Notes: generated by a model from the sequence alone, not told the origin. A stretch of DNA of 56,505 nucleotides from Jeotgalibacillus salarius (GCF_004405125.1 NZ_SORX01000013.1:1-56505); one strand, 5' to 3'. Counted from the stretch's first letter, positions 44,884-56,302 are shown. Made by a program: numbers and translations.

Positions 44884-45651
44884 ATGTTATTTGTATTAGA
44901 TGTTGGGAATACCAATACGGTTTTAGGGGTCTATGATGGAGAAGAACTGCGCTATCATTGGCGTGTTGAGACGAATCGTCATAAAACTGAAGATGAGTAC
45001 GGTATGCTGGTCAAAAATTTGTTTGAACACGTCGGGCTGGCTTTTTCAGATTTCGACGGGATAATTATTTCTTCCGTTGTGCCGCCTGTCATGTTCCCGC
45101 TTGAACGTATGAGCCAAAAGTATTTTCATTTAAAACCGCTTGTTGTGGGACCTGGAATGAAGACGGGTTTAAATATAAAATACGATAACCCGAAAGAAGT
45201 CGGTGCTGACAGGATTGTGAATGCAGTTGCCGGTATTAAAGAGCATGGCGGATCACTGATTATCGTGGATTTTGGAACCGCTACAACTTACTGCTATATC
45301 AATCAGGACCGTCAATATATGGGCGGGGTTATTGCGCCTGGTATCGGCATTTCGACTGAAGCGCTGTATTCCAAAGCAGCCAAGCTTCCGAGAATTGAAA
45401 TTGCCCGTCCTGAAACGGTTGTAGGAAAAAGTACGGTTTCTGCTATGCAGGCTGGTATTGTGTATGGTTACGTTGGACAGGTTGAAGGAATTGTGTCCCG
45501 TATGAAAAAGGAAGCGAACGAACCGGTTACCGTCATCGCGACAGGTGGTCTCGCTTCACTTATCGCTAAAGAATCAGATATTATAGACGTGGTTGATCCA
45601 TTTTTGACGCTAAAAGGACTTCAGTTAATTTATAAACGCAATGCTGAGTAA
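44884..45651 (+). CDS. coaX: Type III pantothenate kinase
   Basis: A 255-residue ASKHA-fold kinase that phosphorylates pantothenate in the first step of CoA synthesis; it needs a monovalent cation and is not feedback-inhibited. Motifs: [15 protein letters not shown] (phosphate loop), [11 protein letters not shown] and VDFGTATTY (adenosine/phosphate), PGIGIS and [11 protein letters not shown]. The ATG at 44884 is the only early start; the ribosome-binding site is weak (GTGGTG). It starts the coaX-hslO-yacD-cysK group. Confidence 0.95.
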   Translation: MLFVLDVGNTNTVLGVYDGEELRYHWRVETNRHKTEDEYGMLVKNLFEHVGLAFSDFDGIIISSVVPPVMFPLERMSQKYFHLKPLVVGPGMKTGLNIKYDNPKEVGADRIVNAVAGIKEHGGSLIIVDFGTATTYCYINQDRQYMGGVIAPGIGISTEALYSKAAKLPRIEIARPETVVGKSTVSAMQAGIVYGYVGQVEGIVSRMKKEANEPVTVIATGGLASLIAKESDIIDVVDPFLTLKGLQLIYKRNAE

Positions 45652-45669
45652 GAAAGGAGATTTTTTAAT

Positions 45670-46548
45670 ATGAAAGATTATATGGTACGCGCACTCGCTT
45701 ATAATGACCAGGTGCGTGCATATGCTGTAAATACGACTGCTGCTGTACAGGAAGCGCAAGACCGCCATTACACGTGGCCGACTGCTTCTGCAGCACTGGG
45801 TAGAGCAATGACTGCAGGTGTTATGATGGGCGCTATGCTGAAAGGTGATAACCAGTTGACTGTAAAGGTTGAAGGTAATGGTCCGCTGGGCATGATTTTA
45901 GTCGATAGTAATGCAAAGGGTGAAGTAAGAGGTTATGTGACAAACCCTCAGACCCACAAAGAATTGAATGAGCAGGGTAAGCTTGATGTGCGTGGTGTTG
46001 TCGGGACTGAAGGCACGTTAACCATTGTAAAAGACCTTGGTATGCGTGAAAACTTTACCGGCCAGGTCCCGCTTGTTTCAGGTGAACTTGGCGAAGACTT
46101 CACTTACTATTTTGCATCATCAGAACAGGTTCCATCTTCCGTAGGAGTTGGAGTGCTTGTAAATCCTGACAACTCAATTCTGGCGGCTGGCGGTTTCATC
46201 ATTCAACTGATGCCTGGTGCTGATGACGATACTGTTCATGCAATTGAAAAACGCCTTGGCGCCATTCCGCCTGTCTCAAAAATGATTCAGGACGGCCTGT
46301 CTCCGGAACAGGTGCTTGATACGGTACTTGGAGATGGAAACGTACGTGTGCTTGATTCTCTGCCTGTATCTTTTGAGTGCAACTGTTCAAAAGAACGATT
46401 TGGAAATGCGATTACTGGTCTGGGTACAGAAGAAATACGTGCAATGATCGAAGAAGACGGTAAAGCGGAAGCGCAGTGTCACTTCTGTCGTGAAAAGTAC
46501 AACTATACGAAAGAAGAATTAGAAGCGTTTTTAGAAGAGGCGAATTAA
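45670..46548 (+). CDS. hslO: Redox-regulated chaperone Hsp33
   Basis: A 292-residue holdase activated by oxidation. The C-terminal zinc switch is C237-x-C239 (ECNCSKERF) and C270-x2-C273 (CHFCREKY). The N-terminal domain has the typical ATTAAVQEA and [23 protein letters not shown] segments. The RBS is AAAGGAG. It lies between coaX and yacD, as in B. subtilis. Confidence 0.97.
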   Translation: MKDYMVRALAYNDQVRAYAVNTTAAVQEAQDRHYTWPTASAALGRAMTAGVMMGAMLKGDNQLTVKVEGNGPLGMILVDSNAKGEVRGYVTNPQTHKELNEQGKLDVRGVVGTEGTLTIVKDLGMRENFTGQVPLVSGELGEDFTYYFASSEQVPSSVGVGVLVNPDNSILAAGGFIIQLMPGADDDTVHAIEKRLGAIPPVSKMIQDGLSPEQVLDTVLGDGNVRVLDSLPVSFECNCSKERFGNAITGLGTEEIRAMIEEDGKAEAQCHFCREKYNYTKEELEAFLEEAN

Positions 46549-46551
46549 AAG

Positions 46552-47460
46552 ATGGCAGAGGTTCGTAAAAGACGACTTAAAGCTAAGCCTCTTTTATATA
46601 TCATTGGTTTCCTGATGGTGACGAATCTGATTTTTCTGATTGCCTGGATCACAAAAGACGGAGCCCCGCCCACTGCTGAAGCAGAGGTGGTGGCTCAGGT
46701 CGGTGATGAAGAAATCACCCGCCAGGAATGGCTGCATGCCATTGAAGTGCGCCATGGAAAAGAAGTACTTCAGCAGCTGGTTAATCAATCAGTGATGGAA
46801 CAGTCAGGTGATAAATATGACGTAGCCGTTTCAGAAGAAGAACTGGAACAGGAATTATCAATGCTCCGTTCTGTACTAAACGTCTATGATCAGGCCTCTC
46901 TTCCAAATCAAGACGTGTTGAAAGAAGAATTAAAGACAGAGTTAATATTGGAAAAATTGATTACAACTGAAGCTGAACTTTCAGAAGATGATCTCCGAGC
47001 ATACTACGAGGAGAACGAAGCGCTTTATTCTGTACCAGCCATGTATCGGCTTTCTCAAATCGTTGTACCGACACAAGACGAAGCGGCCAGAGCTTTAGAA
47101 GAGCTGGAAAACGGCTCCTCTTTTGAAGCGGTCGCGAGGGAGCGGTCAATTGATCCGGTCACAGCCAGTCAGGGAGGACAGCTCGGCTTTATCCCTGAAA
47201 ATACAGATAACGTTGATGCTGCAATTCTGACTGCAGCTGAAAGTGTGTCGCCGGGTGAGTATTCAGAAGCATTTCAGACAGCAGAGGGCTATTCGATCTT
47301 ATACCTTCACGAAACAGTGCCGGGTGTAGAGTTTGAATTTGAAGAGGTCCGCGGGAAAATTGAGCGTCAGCTGGCACTTGAAAGAATGAGTACGCCTGTG
47401 ACCGCTGAATCTTTTTGGGATGAGTATTCAATTTCATGGTTTTACGGCCCGATGGAATAA
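46552..47460 (+). CDS. yacD: YacD, membrane-anchored PrsA-like foldase
   Basis: A 302-residue protein with one N-terminal membrane anchor (about residues 12-32, LLYIIGFLMVTNLIFLIAWI) and no lipobox, a SurA-like chaperone region (about 50-150) and a PpiC-type parvulin domain (about 155-260, RLSQIVVPTQDEAARALEELENGSSFEAVARERS...GGQLGFIPE). It probably assists folding of exported proteins at the outer membrane face. The distinguishing feature from PrsA is the lack of a Cys after the signal segment. It starts three bases after hslO. Confidence 0.9.
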   Translation: MAEVRKRRLKAKPLLYIIGFLMVTNLIFLIAWITKDGAPPTAEAEVVAQVGDEEITRQEWLHAIEVRHGKEVLQQLVNQSVMEQSGDKYDVAVSEEELEQELSMLRSVLNVYDQASLPNQDVLKEELKTELILEKLITTEAELSEDDLRAYYEENEALYSVPAMYRLSQIVVPTQDEAARALEELENGSSFEAVARERSIDPVTASQGGQLGFIPENTDNVDAAILTAAESVSPGEYSEAFQTAEGYSILYLHETVPGVEFEFEEVRGKIERQLALERMSTPVTAESFWDEYSISWFYGPME

Positions 47461-47469
47461 TCAAAATAG

Positions 47470-47510
47470 TTGAAAATTTCCACTTTAATTGTTACATTTG
47501 CATTATGTAA
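47470..47510 (+). promoter_or_regulatory. cysK promoter with inverted repeat over the -10
   Basis: TTGAAA (47470-47475) and TACATT (47493-47498) are 17 bp apart. An inverted repeat TTACAT-N7-ATGTAA (47492-47510) covers the -10 and the expected start point, a typical repressor position. CymR controls cysK in B. subtilis, but this palindrome is not obviously its recognised motif. Confidence 0.55.
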
Positions 47511-47546
47511 AAACCGATCACATTACTAGGGATTAGGAGTGAGGAA

Positions 47547-48470
47547 ATGGTACGTATTGCAAATAATATTTCTGAATTAGTAGGTCAAACGCCAATTGTG
47601 AAACTGAATCGTATGGCGGATGAAAATTCTGCAGAAGTTTACTTGAAGCTTGAATACATGAATCCGGGCAGCAGTGTAAAAGACCGGATTGCCCTATCAA
47701 TGATCGAGGCTGCAGAGCGTGATGGCAACCTGAAAGAAGGCGACACCATTATTGAGCCGACGAGTGGTAATACGGGTATCGGACTTGCGATGATCGCTGC
47801 AGCAAAAGGTTACCGTTCAGTGCTTGTCATGCCTGAGACCATGAGTATGGAAAGAAGAAACCTGCTTCGCGCATATGGTGCAGAGCTCGTACTGACACCA
47901 GGTCCTGATGGAATGAAGGGTGCGATCAAAAAAGCTGAAGAGCTGGCAGAGGAAAAAGGATACTTTATGCCTCAGCAGTTTAAAAATGAGGCTAACCCTG
48001 AGGTTCACCGTCGCACAACAGGTAAAGAAATCGTTGAGCAAATGGAACAGCTGGATGCTTTTGTATCAGGTATTGGTACGGGCGGAACGATCACTGGTGC
48101 AGGTCAGGTGCTGAAAGATCATTATAAAGATGTAAAAATCTACGCTGTAGAGCCTGCGGATTCAGCGATTCTGTCCGGTGGCAAGCCTGGTCCTCATAAA
48201 ATTCAGGGAATCGGTGCAGGATTCGTGCCTGATATCCTTGATACAAAAATTTATGATGAAGTCATTCAGGTAACAAATGATCAGTCATTTGAAACAGCGA
48301 GAAGAGCGGCCAGAGAAGAAGGAATTCTTGGCGGGATTTCTTCAGGTGCAGCGATTTATGCAGCGCTTGAAGTGGCTAAGAAGATGGGCAAAGGCAAGAA
48401 AGTCCTTGCTGTTATTCCGAGTAACGGCGAACGCTACCTGAGCACACCGCTTTATCAGTTTGAAGATTAA
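47547..48470 (+). CDS. cysK: Cysteine synthase A (O-acetylserine sulfhydrylase)
   Basis: A 307-residue PLP enzyme of fold type II that makes cysteine from O-acetylserine and sulfide; in B. subtilis it also partners the regulator CymR. The PLP lysine is K45 ([14 protein letters not shown]), followed by [11 protein letters not shown] (phosphate loop) and [25 protein letters not shown] near the ATG. It closes the cluster and is followed by a terminator. Confidence 0.97.
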   Translation: MVRIANNISELVGQTPIVKLNRMADENSAEVYLKLEYMNPGSSVKDRIALSMIEAAERDGNLKEGDTIIEPTSGNTGIGLAMIAAAKGYRSVLVMPETMSMERRNLLRAYGAELVLTPGPDGMKGAIKKAEELAEEKGYFMPQQFKNEANPEVHRRTTGKEIVEQMEQLDAFVSGIGTGGTITGAGQVLKDHYKDVKIYAVEPADSAILSGGKPGPHKIQGIGAGFVPDILDTKIYDEVIQVTNDQSFETARRAAREEGILGGISSGAAIYAALEVAKKMGKGKKVLAVIPSNGERYLSTPLYQFED

Positions 48471-48478
48471 TGTTGCAG

Positions 48479-48507
48479 ACAGTCCCTTTGCGGGGGCTGT
48501 TTTTTTG
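48479..48507 (+). terminator. Rho-independent terminator of cysK
   Basis: ACAGTCCC and GGGGCTGT pair (one G-U) with a short loop and are followed by seven T. Confidence 0.82.
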
Positions 48508-48532
48508 GTTATTGGGCGGGAGGCGGGAGATG

Positions 48533-48658
48533 GTTCTTAGAATGAACGATGATGTTCGTGGAATAACACGGTGTGTTCGTAGAACCGACGTGGAGGTTCT
48601 CAGAAAAAATACAGTGGTTCAAAGAATATCAGCCATGATTCGTAGAATAGTATCTTTT
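48533..48658. repeat. 21-bp-period array of GTTCNNNGAA motifs
   Basis: Six palindromic cores GTTC-N3-GAA (last one ATTC-N3-GAA) start at 48533, 48554, 48575, 48596, 48617 and 48638: every step is exactly 21. The 11 bases between cores have no visible conservation. It lies between the cysK terminator and the end of murB. The ORF over it has no ribosome-binding site. Confidence 0.8.
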
Positions 48659-48737
48659 GGACTATCTTGTTTTTGCTGTATTGCGTAAGTTTCTGCCTCA
48701 TCCAGTCGTCTCCAGTAACCCGCGCCGTCCCGCAAAC

Positions 48738-48780
48738 AAAAAACCGGAACCCATCCCCCAAGGATGAATTCCGGTTTTTG
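48738..48780. terminator. Bidirectional terminator between cysK and murB
   Basis: ACCGGAA pairs with TTCCGGT and inner ATCC with GGAT; A5 before and T5 after let it serve murB on the reverse strand and read-through from cysK on the forward strand. Confidence 0.8.
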
Positions 48781-48786
48781 CAATAG

Positions 48787-49647
48787 TTAAGTACGCCCAA
48801 TGACGCGTACTTCCTTTTCTAAATCCACGCCAAACTTCTCTTTTACCGTTTTTTGTACGTGGTGCACAAGATTCAGATAATCTTTTGCAGTCGCATCGCC
48901 TTTATTGACGATAAATCCGGCGTGCTTCAGAGAAACCTGGGCACCACCGATTTGAACACCCTGCAGATTGGACTCCTGGATCAATTGTCCGGCGAAATGG
49001 CCGGGTGGACGTTTAAATACACTTCCGCATGAAGGGTATTCAAGCGGCTGTTTGGATTCGCGCAAATATGTGAGCTCATCCATTTTTGCTTTAATTACAT
49101 GCTGTTCGCCCTGATCGAGTACAAATTCAGCTTCAAGCACAATCCAATTCTTTTTTGGAATTGCGCTTGTGCGGTAATCGAATGCCATTTTTTCAGCAGG
49201 TAGTCTTTCAACGTCGCCTTCTGGTGTCAGCACAGTAACATGTGTGCATACATCTTTGATCTCTCCGCCGTACGCGCCGGCATTCATATAGATCGCGCCG
49301 CCGACACTTCCCGGAATTCCGCATGCAAATTCCAGACCGCTTAATAAGTGATCGTGTGCTGCTCTTGATACTTCAATAATTGGCGCACCCGCTTCAACGG
49401 TAATTTTTTCATGCTCAATTGTCATATTCGTCAGTGACGTTGTTAAAATGACGAGCCCTTCAATGCCGCCGTCCTGGATCAATACATTGGATCCGTTGCC
49501 GAGTACCATCCAAGGCAGGTTATTTTTCTTCGCAAAGGTTACGGCTTTGGTCAATTCTTCAATTGACTCAGGAATTGCAAGGTAATCTGCATTCCCGCCG
49601 ATTTTTGTATACGTATAATCTTTTAACGGTATATTCTTTTGAATCAT
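48787..49647 (-). CDS. murB: UDP-N-acetylenolpyruvoylglucosamine reductase
   Basis: A 286-residue FAD enzyme that reduces UDP-GlcNAc-enolpyruvate to UDP-MurNAc for peptidoglycan. The FAD-binding part has YTKIGGNADY, VLGNGSNVLIQDGG and ACGIPGSVGGAIYMNAGAYGGEI; the C-terminal catalytic site is SCGSVFKRPPGHFAGQLI with the proton-donor Ser/Cys and a final Glu region. It is a type II MurB. RBS is CAGGAGG before the ATG at 49647. B. subtilis has its murB in the mur/division cluster, so this reverse-strand gene is an additional or relocated copy. Confidence 0.94.
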   Translation of the reverse strand: MIQKNIPLKDYTYTKIGGNADYLAIPESIEELTKAVTFAKKNNLPWMVLGNGSNVLIQDGGIEGLVILTTSLTNMTIEHEKITVEAGAPIIEVSRAAHDHLLSGLEFACGIPGSVGGAIYMNAGAYGGEIKDVCTHVTVLTPEGDVERLPAEKMAFDYRTSAIPKKNWIVLEAEFVLDQGEQHVIKAKMDELTYLRESKQPLEYPSCGSVFKRPPGHFAGQLIQESNLQGVQIGGAQVSLKHAGFIVNKGDATAKDYLNLVHHVQKTVKEKFGVDLEKEVRVIGRT

Positions 49648-49735
49648 AGTGTGCCTCCTGTGTAATTCTGCTTTCTGTAAGTATAGTCACAGTTTGCAAG
49701 GGACGTTCTCCATTTACATACAAAAGCTCCTCCTG

Positions 49736-49761
49736 CAGAAAAGTGCCTGCTGAAAAGGAGC
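49736..49761. promoter_or_regulatory. Hairpin in the murB-pabB divergent region
   Basis: GCTCCT (49736-49741) pairs with AGGAGC (49756-49761), with further partial pairing of CCTGCAG and CTGCTG inside. Only four T follow on either strand, so it is more likely an operator or leader structure than a terminator. No clear -35/-10 pair for pabB was found downstream. Confidence 0.35.
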
Positions 49762-49889
49762 CGCTTTAATGAATAAAGTATATGGAAATTAAGCCAAAAC
49801 GTCAATTTTTTATCAGTACTACCTGTACCACCTGTTGAATTGTTTCGTGTATGATTGAGGCAGAGTCTGCTTATTGGGAGTGAAACTTC

Positions 49890-51296
49890 TTGAGTTCATA
49901 CACAATTACTTATCAAACAACGAAAACTACTTTAGATACATTTTATTATACCGCTCAGAAAATGGCTGAGCACGAAGAACGTCATATGTTTTTAGAAAGC
50001 GGCAGAGGCGGACGTTACAGTATTGCCGGAATAAAGCCGTTTGCCTGGGCAAATGGAAAAGGTGATCAACTCTCTGTTCAAGAAGATGGTGAGAAAACTA
50101 CTTACACCGGAGATTTACTGAAAAGTCTCCTGGAATGGATGAAGCCTTACCGTACAGAGCCGATGACCGAGCTGCCTGATTTTCAGGGAGGGGCGATCGG
50201 TTATATCAGCTATGATTACGTTCGTTCAATCGAAAAACTGCCGGAACATACTGAGGATGACCTTGGGCTGCCGGATGTGTGTTTTTTGATTTTTGACGAG
50301 TGGATGGTGTTTGATCACCAGACAAACACGCTTTACTTCATGGTGCTTCACCATTATGAGCACCCTGCCGGTGAAAAAGTTGAATCCTTGGTACGTCAGT
50401 GGAAAGAAGCAGAGACACCAGAAGCGCCAGAGAGATCAGCTCCAGAGGGAACATCTGATGACATGACTGTATCAATGGAAGAAGAGTCATTTTGTGAAGC
50501 AGCAGAAGCGATCCGTCAATATATTGCCCAGGGTGATGTATTCCAGGTGAATCTGTCTGTGCGTCAATCCAAACCGCTCGCAGTCAAAGCTTCAGATGTG
50601 TATGAAGAGGTGCGCAAGCTTAACCCCTCACCGTATATGTCTTACCTGCATTTGCCTGATGTTCAGATTGCTTCAGCTTCCCCGGAGCTTTTGGTGAAAA
50701 AAGACGGAACCGAGTTGAGCACGAGGCCGATCGCAGGAACACGTTCGCGTGGTCAGACACCTGAAGAAGACGAGTCACTTGCAAACGAATTGATTCATAA
50801 TGATAAAGAACGCGCAGAACACGTCATGCTTGTGGATCTGGAACGTAATGACCTGGGGCGGGTAAGTCAGTATGGCAGCGTGGAAGTAAATGAGTTCATG
50901 GTGATTGAAAAATACTCGCACGTGATGCACATCGTCTCGAACGTTCGCGGTACGCTGGATGAACAGCATGATGAGGCGGACGTGATCCGGGCAGTATTCC
51001 CGGGCGGCACGATTACTGGTGCGCCAAAAGTTCGCACGATGGAAATTATCGAAGAGCTTGAGCCGGTCAGAAGAGGGTTGTATACAGGCTCAATCGGCTG
51101 GATCGGATTTAACGGGGATCTTGAATTGAATATCGTGATTCGCACCATGCTTGTAAAAGATGGACAGGCACACGTTCAGGCGGGTGCCGGCGTTGTAATT
51201 GACTCCCATCCGAATAGAGAATATAAAGAGTCGCTGAAAAAAGCGCGTGCCCTCTGGCAGGCAAAAGACCAGGCGGAAGGAGTGACATCGCTGTGA
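49890..51296 (+). CDS. pabB: Aminodeoxychorismate synthase component I
   Basis: A 468-residue chorismate-using enzyme that, with PabA, makes 4-amino-4-deoxychorismate for folate. The chorismate-binding domain has [54 protein letters not shown] and [22 protein letters not shown]. The PIAGT motif has Ala where E. coli PabB has a Lys that captures chorismate, so it is of the TrpE-like PIAGT type. It starts at a TTG behind GGGAGTGAAAC and overlaps pabA by 4 bases. Confidence 0.92.
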   Translation: MSSYTITYQTTKTTLDTFYYTAQKMAEHEERHMFLESGRGGRYSIAGIKPFAWANGKGDQLSVQEDGEKTTYTGDLLKSLLEWMKPYRTEPMTELPDFQGGAIGYISYDYVRSIEKLPEHTEDDLGLPDVCFLIFDEWMVFDHQTNTLYFMVLHHYEHPAGEKVESLVRQWKEAETPEAPERSAPEGTSDDMTVSMEEESFCEAAEAIRQYIAQGDVFQVNLSVRQSKPLAVKASDVYEEVRKLNPSPYMSYLHLPDVQIASASPELLVKKDGTELSTRPIAGTRSRGQTPEEDESLANELIHNDKERAEHVMLVDLERNDLGRVSQYGSVEVNEFMVIEKYSHVMHIVSNVRGTLDEQHDEADVIRAVFPGGTITGAPKVRTMEIIEELEPVRRGLYTGSIGWIGFNGDLELNIVIRTMLVKDGQAHVQAGAGVVIDSHPNREYKESLKKARALWQAKDQAEGVTSL

Positions 51297-51883
51297 TCTT
51301 AATGATTGATAACTACGATTCATTTACGTATAACCTTGTTCAGTTTCTAGGGGAGCTTGGAGAAGAACTGGTTGTAAGACGAAACGATGAAATCACGATA
51401 GAAGAGATCGAACAGCTGAATCCGGACTTCCTCATGATCTCACCAGGGCCATGCAGCCCGGATGAAGCGGGGATCAGTCTAGAAGCGATCCGTGCATTTG
51501 CAGGGAAGATCCCAATCTTCGGTGTATGTCTCGGCCATCAGTCGATTGCTCAGGTGTTTGGTGGAAATGTCGTACGTGCGACACGCCTGATGCACGGGAA
51601 AACGTCTGAAATGTATCACGACGGTAAAGGTGTAAATAAAGATTTACCGATGCCGTTTACTGCAACACGCTATCACTCGCTCATTGTTGAAAAACATACA
51701 CTGCCTGATGAACTTCTCATTACCTCCTGGACAGATCAGGGCGAAATCATGGGTATCCGCCACGAGACGCTTGCGGTTGAAGGCGTACAGTTCCATCCGG
51801 AGTCGATTATGACCGATCAGGGTAAAAAGCTGCTTCAGAACTTTCTGGATGCTTACCGCGTTCGTGAGGCAGAAAGCGTATGA
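51293..51883 (+). CDS. pabA: Glutamine amidotransferase for p-aminobenzoate and anthranilate synthesis
   Basis: A 196-residue class I amidotransferase. In B. subtilis this subunit (also called trpG) serves both PabB and TrpE. The catalytic Cys79 is in [14 protein letters not shown], the His-Glu pair in [10 protein letters not shown], and the oxyanion loop is [13 protein letters not shown]. It starts at GTG 51293 inside the pabB stop; an ATG at 51302 would also give an intact enzyme but lacks the [11 protein letters not shown] start seen in B. subtilis. Confidence 0.96.
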   Translation: MILMIDNYDSFTYNLVQFLGELGEELVVRRNDEITIEEIEQLNPDFLMISPGPCSPDEAGISLEAIRAFAGKIPIFGVCLGHQSIAQVFGGNVVRATRLMHGKTSEMYHDGKGVNKDLPMPFTATRYHSLIVEKHTLPDELLITSWTDQGEIMGIRHETLAVEGVQFHPESIMTDQGKKLLQNFLDAYRVREAESV

Positions 51884-52722
51884 AACTCTGGCTGAATGGA
51901 GACATCATGGAGGAGGCAGAAGCGCGCATCTCTCCTTTTGATCATGGCTTTTTATATGGCATGGGGGCGTTTGAGACGTTCCGAACGTATAACGGGTTTC
52001 CCTTTTTGATTGGTGATCATCTGAAAAGACTGCAATTTGCGATGGATAAAATGGGGATTGAAGCAGATCTCACCATTGACGACTTGAAACTAATGGTCGA
52101 ACAGTTAAGAGTCGCAAACGGCGGTGAGGACGGATACTTCCGTTTAAATGTGTCAGCTGGTGTAAGGGGAATCGGGCTTGATCCCTCTCCCTACAAGGAA
52201 CCAATGATCATGCTGCTGCAAAAAGCACTTCCGAAACCGCCGGCTGAACGTCACGCCCAGTGGCTGAAGCTCCGCCGCAACACACCTGAAACCGATGTGA
52301 GGTTGAAATCGCACCATTATTTTAATAACCTTGCTGCGAGAAAAGAAGTAACGGACGCGAAAACTGAAGGTATTTTTTTAACAGAAGACGGCGTGATCTC
52401 TGAAGGGCTGGCATCAAACGTTTACTGGGTAAAAGATGGAACGCTTTATACACCTGATGCATCCACCGGTATGCTCGAAGGCATCACGAAAAAAATGGTG
52501 CTTGCACTTGCACAGGCTGAAGGAATTCCTGTAAAAGAAGGCCGATTTAAACGTGAAGATGCTGAAGGTGCCAGTGAGTGGTTTTTATCAAATTCGATTC
52601 AGGAGATTGTCCCGATCAGTCTATTTGAAGGTCAAAGCTTTCCGATCGACGGGCCGGTGTGCAGTATCCTAAAATACTTATATAAAAAAAAGACCAAATT
52701 GCAGATTGAGTCAGTTGAATGA
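51880..52722 (+). CDS. pabC: Aminodeoxychorismate lyase
   Basis: A 280-residue PLP enzyme of fold type IV that splits aminodeoxychorismate into p-aminobenzoate and pyruvate. Typical blocks are [22 protein letters not shown], the PLP lysine region [34 protein letters not shown] and [14 protein letters not shown]. It overlaps pabA by four bases and folP begins 10 bases after it, so the PABA genes are a tight operon as in B. subtilis. Confidence 0.94.
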   Translation: MKLWLNGDIMEEAEARISPFDHGFLYGMGAFETFRTYNGFPFLIGDHLKRLQFAMDKMGIEADLTIDDLKLMVEQLRVANGGEDGYFRLNVSAGVRGIGLDPSPYKEPMIMLLQKALPKPPAERHAQWLKLRRNTPETDVRLKSHHYFNNLAARKEVTDAKTEGIFLTEDGVISEGLASNVYWVKDGTLYTPDASTGMLEGITKKMVLALAQAEGIPVKEGRFKREDAEGASEWFLSNSIQEIVPISLFEGQSFPIDGPVCSILKYLYKKKTKLQIESVE

Positions 52723-52732
52723 GGTGAGGCAG

Positions 52733-53545
52733 ATGAAGGCGGGAACGTATACGCTGGATTTTACGAAAAAAACATATGTAATGGGCATTTTAAATGCAAC
52801 GCCCGATTCATTTTCAGACGGCGGTCAATTTAACACAGTGGAAGCAGCTGTTGCACATGCCAGACAGATGGCGGCAGACGGAGCGGACATCATTGACATT
52901 GGCGGTGAGTCGACAAGACCAGGCTATACACCGGTATCGGCAGAAGAAGAGATTGAGCGGGTTGTTCCGGTGATTGAAGCAGTGCGTCGGGAAGTAGACC
53001 TGCCGATTTCGATTGATACGTTTAAATCTAAGACAGCTGAAGCGGCTGTTAAAGCAGGTGCGCATATCATTAATGATATCTGGGGTGCAAGATATGATCC
53101 TGAAATCGCTGAAGTGGCTGCAAAGCACAACGTCCCGATTATCTTAATGCATAACCGGGAAAAGCGGGAGTATGAGAACTTTCTTGACGATGCACTGAAG
53201 GACCTTGAAGAAAGCATTGAAATTGCAAAAAAGGCCGGCGTCACAGACGAACAGATTATTCTTGATCCAGGCGTTGGGTTTGCAAAGACGTTCGAACAAA
53301 ATATAGAGATCACGAGACATGTCGATCGCGTAGTGGATATGGGCTTCCCTGTGCTGCTTGGCACTTCAAGAAAATCGATGATCGGCAAAATCCTGGACCT
53401 TCCTGCAGATGAGCGGATTGAAGGGACGGGAGCGACAGTGTGCTTTGGTGTGCAAAAAGGCTGCCACATTGTCCGTGTACATGATGTGAAAGAAATTGTC
53501 CGTATGACCCGCGTGATGGATGTACTAACCGGAAAGGGTGAGTAA
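52733..53545 (+). CDS. folP: Dihydropteroate synthase
   Basis: A 270-residue TIM-barrel enzyme that joins PABA to dihydropterin pyrophosphate; it is the sulfonamide target (sul in B. subtilis). Motifs: VMGILNATPDSFSDGGQFN, DIGGESTRPGY, PISIDTFKS, INDIWGA, IILDPGVGFAKT and LLGTSRKSMIG. The ATG at 52733 has GAGGTGAGG just in front; a GTG at 52706 overlaps pabC and lacks one. No resistance-type insertions are visible in the two PABA-binding loops. Confidence 0.95.
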   Translation: MKAGTYTLDFTKKTYVMGILNATPDSFSDGGQFNTVEAAVAHARQMAADGADIIDIGGESTRPGYTPVSAEEEIERVVPVIEAVRREVDLPISIDTFKSKTAEAAVKAGAHIINDIWGARYDPEIAEVAAKHNVPIILMHNREKREYENFLDDALKDLEESIEIAKKAGVTDEQIILDPGVGFAKTFEQNIEITRHVDRVVDMGFPVLLGTSRKSMIGKILDLPADERIEGTGATVCFGVQKGCHIVRVHDVKEIVRMTRVMDVLTGKGE

Positions 53546-53546
53546 G

Positions 53547-53909
53547 ATGGATAAAATTAAAGTCAATGAGATGGAGTTTTACGGTTACCACGGTGTATTT
53601 AAAGAAGAAACAAAGCTTGGTCAGCGTTTCCGTGTAAATGCAGTGCTTGAGCTTGACCTGTCCAAATCGGCTGCTTCTGATAGCGTGGATGATTCCATTA
53701 ATTATGCTGACGTCTATAACGTGTGCAAAGAAATTGTAGAAGGTGAACCGCTGAAGCTTGTTGAAGCGGTGGCTGACAGAATCTGCTCACGTATGCTCAA
53801 AGAATTTGACCTGCTGGACCGCATTACGATCGAAGTAGTCAAGCCGGACCCGCCGATTCCAGGTCACTATCAGTCTGTTGCAATCGAACTTACCCGGAGC
53901 AGAAGCTGA
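53547..53909 (+). CDS. folB: Dihydroneopterin aldolase
   Basis: A 120-residue homo-octameric aldolase of the folate pathway, making 6-hydroxymethyl-dihydropterin. Active-site signatures are EFYGYHGVFKEETKLGQRF (with E and the catalytic Lys later in KPDPPIPGHYQSVAIE) and INYADVYNVC. The ATG at 53547 matches the B. subtilis start MDK; a GTG at 53538 overlaps folP. folK begins at the base after its stop. Confidence 0.96.
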   Translation: MDKIKVNEMEFYGYHGVFKEETKLGQRFRVNAVLELDLSKSAASDSVDDSINYADVYNVCKEIVEGEPLKLVEAVADRICSRMLKEFDLLDRITIEVVKPDPPIPGHYQSVAIELTRSRS

Positions 53910-54431
53910 ATGCATACAGCTTACCTGTCGCTCGGCTCGAATATTGGTGATTCTAAAGACAACCTTCAAGGAGCTGTAAGGCTGCTTGATGCAGGTTCAT
54001 CTATAGAGGTGACAAAAGTTTCTTCTATTTATGAAACAGATCCTGTGGGCTTTACAGATCAACAGGTGTTCTTAAATATCGCGATCGAAGTAAAAACCAC
54101 ACTTGCGGCTGAAGAACTGCTGGATGAAGCGCAGAAAATCGAGCAATCACTTGGTCGTGAGCGAAAAGTGCACTGGGGACCCCGTACGATCGATCTTGAC
54201 ATTTTGCTCTACAATACAGACAATGTGAAGTCAGATAGGCTGTCCGTTCCGCATCCTCATATGCATGAACGAAGCTTTGTTCTCGTTCCGTTGAATGAAA
54301 TTGCCCCGGATGCTGTACACCCTTTAACAGGTAGCAAGATAAGCGAACTGTTAACACGTACAGGCAGCGAGGGCGTTCGTCTGTGGAAACAAACTGTCCA
54401 ACAGTGCAAGGAAAAATTTTTTGCGCTTTAA
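53910..54431 (+). CDS. folK: 6-hydroxymethyl-7,8-dihydropterin pyrophosphokinase
   Basis: A 173-residue kinase that transfers pyrophosphate from ATP to hydroxymethyl-dihydropterin, the substrate for FolP. Motifs: LSLGSNIGDSKDNL, SSIYETDPVGFTDQ and RKVHWGPRTIDLDILLY with the metal Asp pair. It ends the pabB-folK operon. In B. subtilis yazB and a dus gene follow; here a terminator and then lysS follow. Confidence 0.96.
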   Translation: MHTAYLSLGSNIGDSKDNLQGAVRLLDAGSSIEVTKVSSIYETDPVGFTDQQVFLNIAIEVKTTLAAEELLDEAQKIEQSLGRERKVHWGPRTIDLDILLYNTDNVKSDRLSVPHPHMHERSFVLVPLNEIAPDAVHPLTGSKISELLTRTGSEGVRLWKQTVQQCKEKFFAL

Positions 54432-54440
54432 TGAAAGAAG

Positions 54441-54467
54441 CTGCCGTTTAATTCCGGCAGTTTTTTT
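54441..54467 (+). terminator. Rho-independent terminator of the pab-fol operon
   Basis: CTGCCG and CGGCAG (extended by A-T pairs) form the stem; seven T follow. Confidence 0.85.
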
Positions 54468-54588
54468 ATGGAGCCAGCGTTAATCCGGTAAAAAAGGCTT
54501 TAGGGGTGTACGCACGTTTTATATTGTGTAAAATAGACAAGTATTCAAAAACACAGAGATCATATTTGAATCATAGATAAAACATTGA

Positions 54589-56091
<1,503 letters not shown>

Positions 56092-56098
56092 TTAGATG

Positions 56099-56128
56099 AA
56101 CCGCTGCTTGCTGAAGCAGCGGTTTTTA
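56099..56128 (+). terminator. Rho-independent terminator of lysS
   Basis: AACCGCTGCTT and AAGCAGCGGTT form a perfect 11-bp stem with a 4-base loop and TTTTT. Confidence 0.9.
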
Positions 56129-56302
56129 AAATCAGTATTGTAAGTGTTTTGGGTTAAATAGAAGCGGGATTCAGCTTAGTTTAACTTGGTTTTGATAGTG
56201 TAATAGAACTTCCTGGCAAAGGATCAGCCGTAACTCTTGTTAACTTGATTATGAATGTTTTATAGTCTGTGAAATTAAATTCATCTTTTTGATAAAAAAC
56301 TA

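Noticed and set aside
48533-48658. CRISPR array
   Set aside because: Core of 10 bp and spacers of 11 bp are far below any known CRISPR, and no cas genes are in the window.
48470-48688. A 72-codon ORF over the GTTCNNNGAA array reading as heptads (V-L/R-R pattern)
   Set aside because: It starts on the cysK stop codon, runs through the cysK terminator and has no ribosome-binding site. A 21-bp period keeps any frame open, so heptad-like peptides are a by-product.
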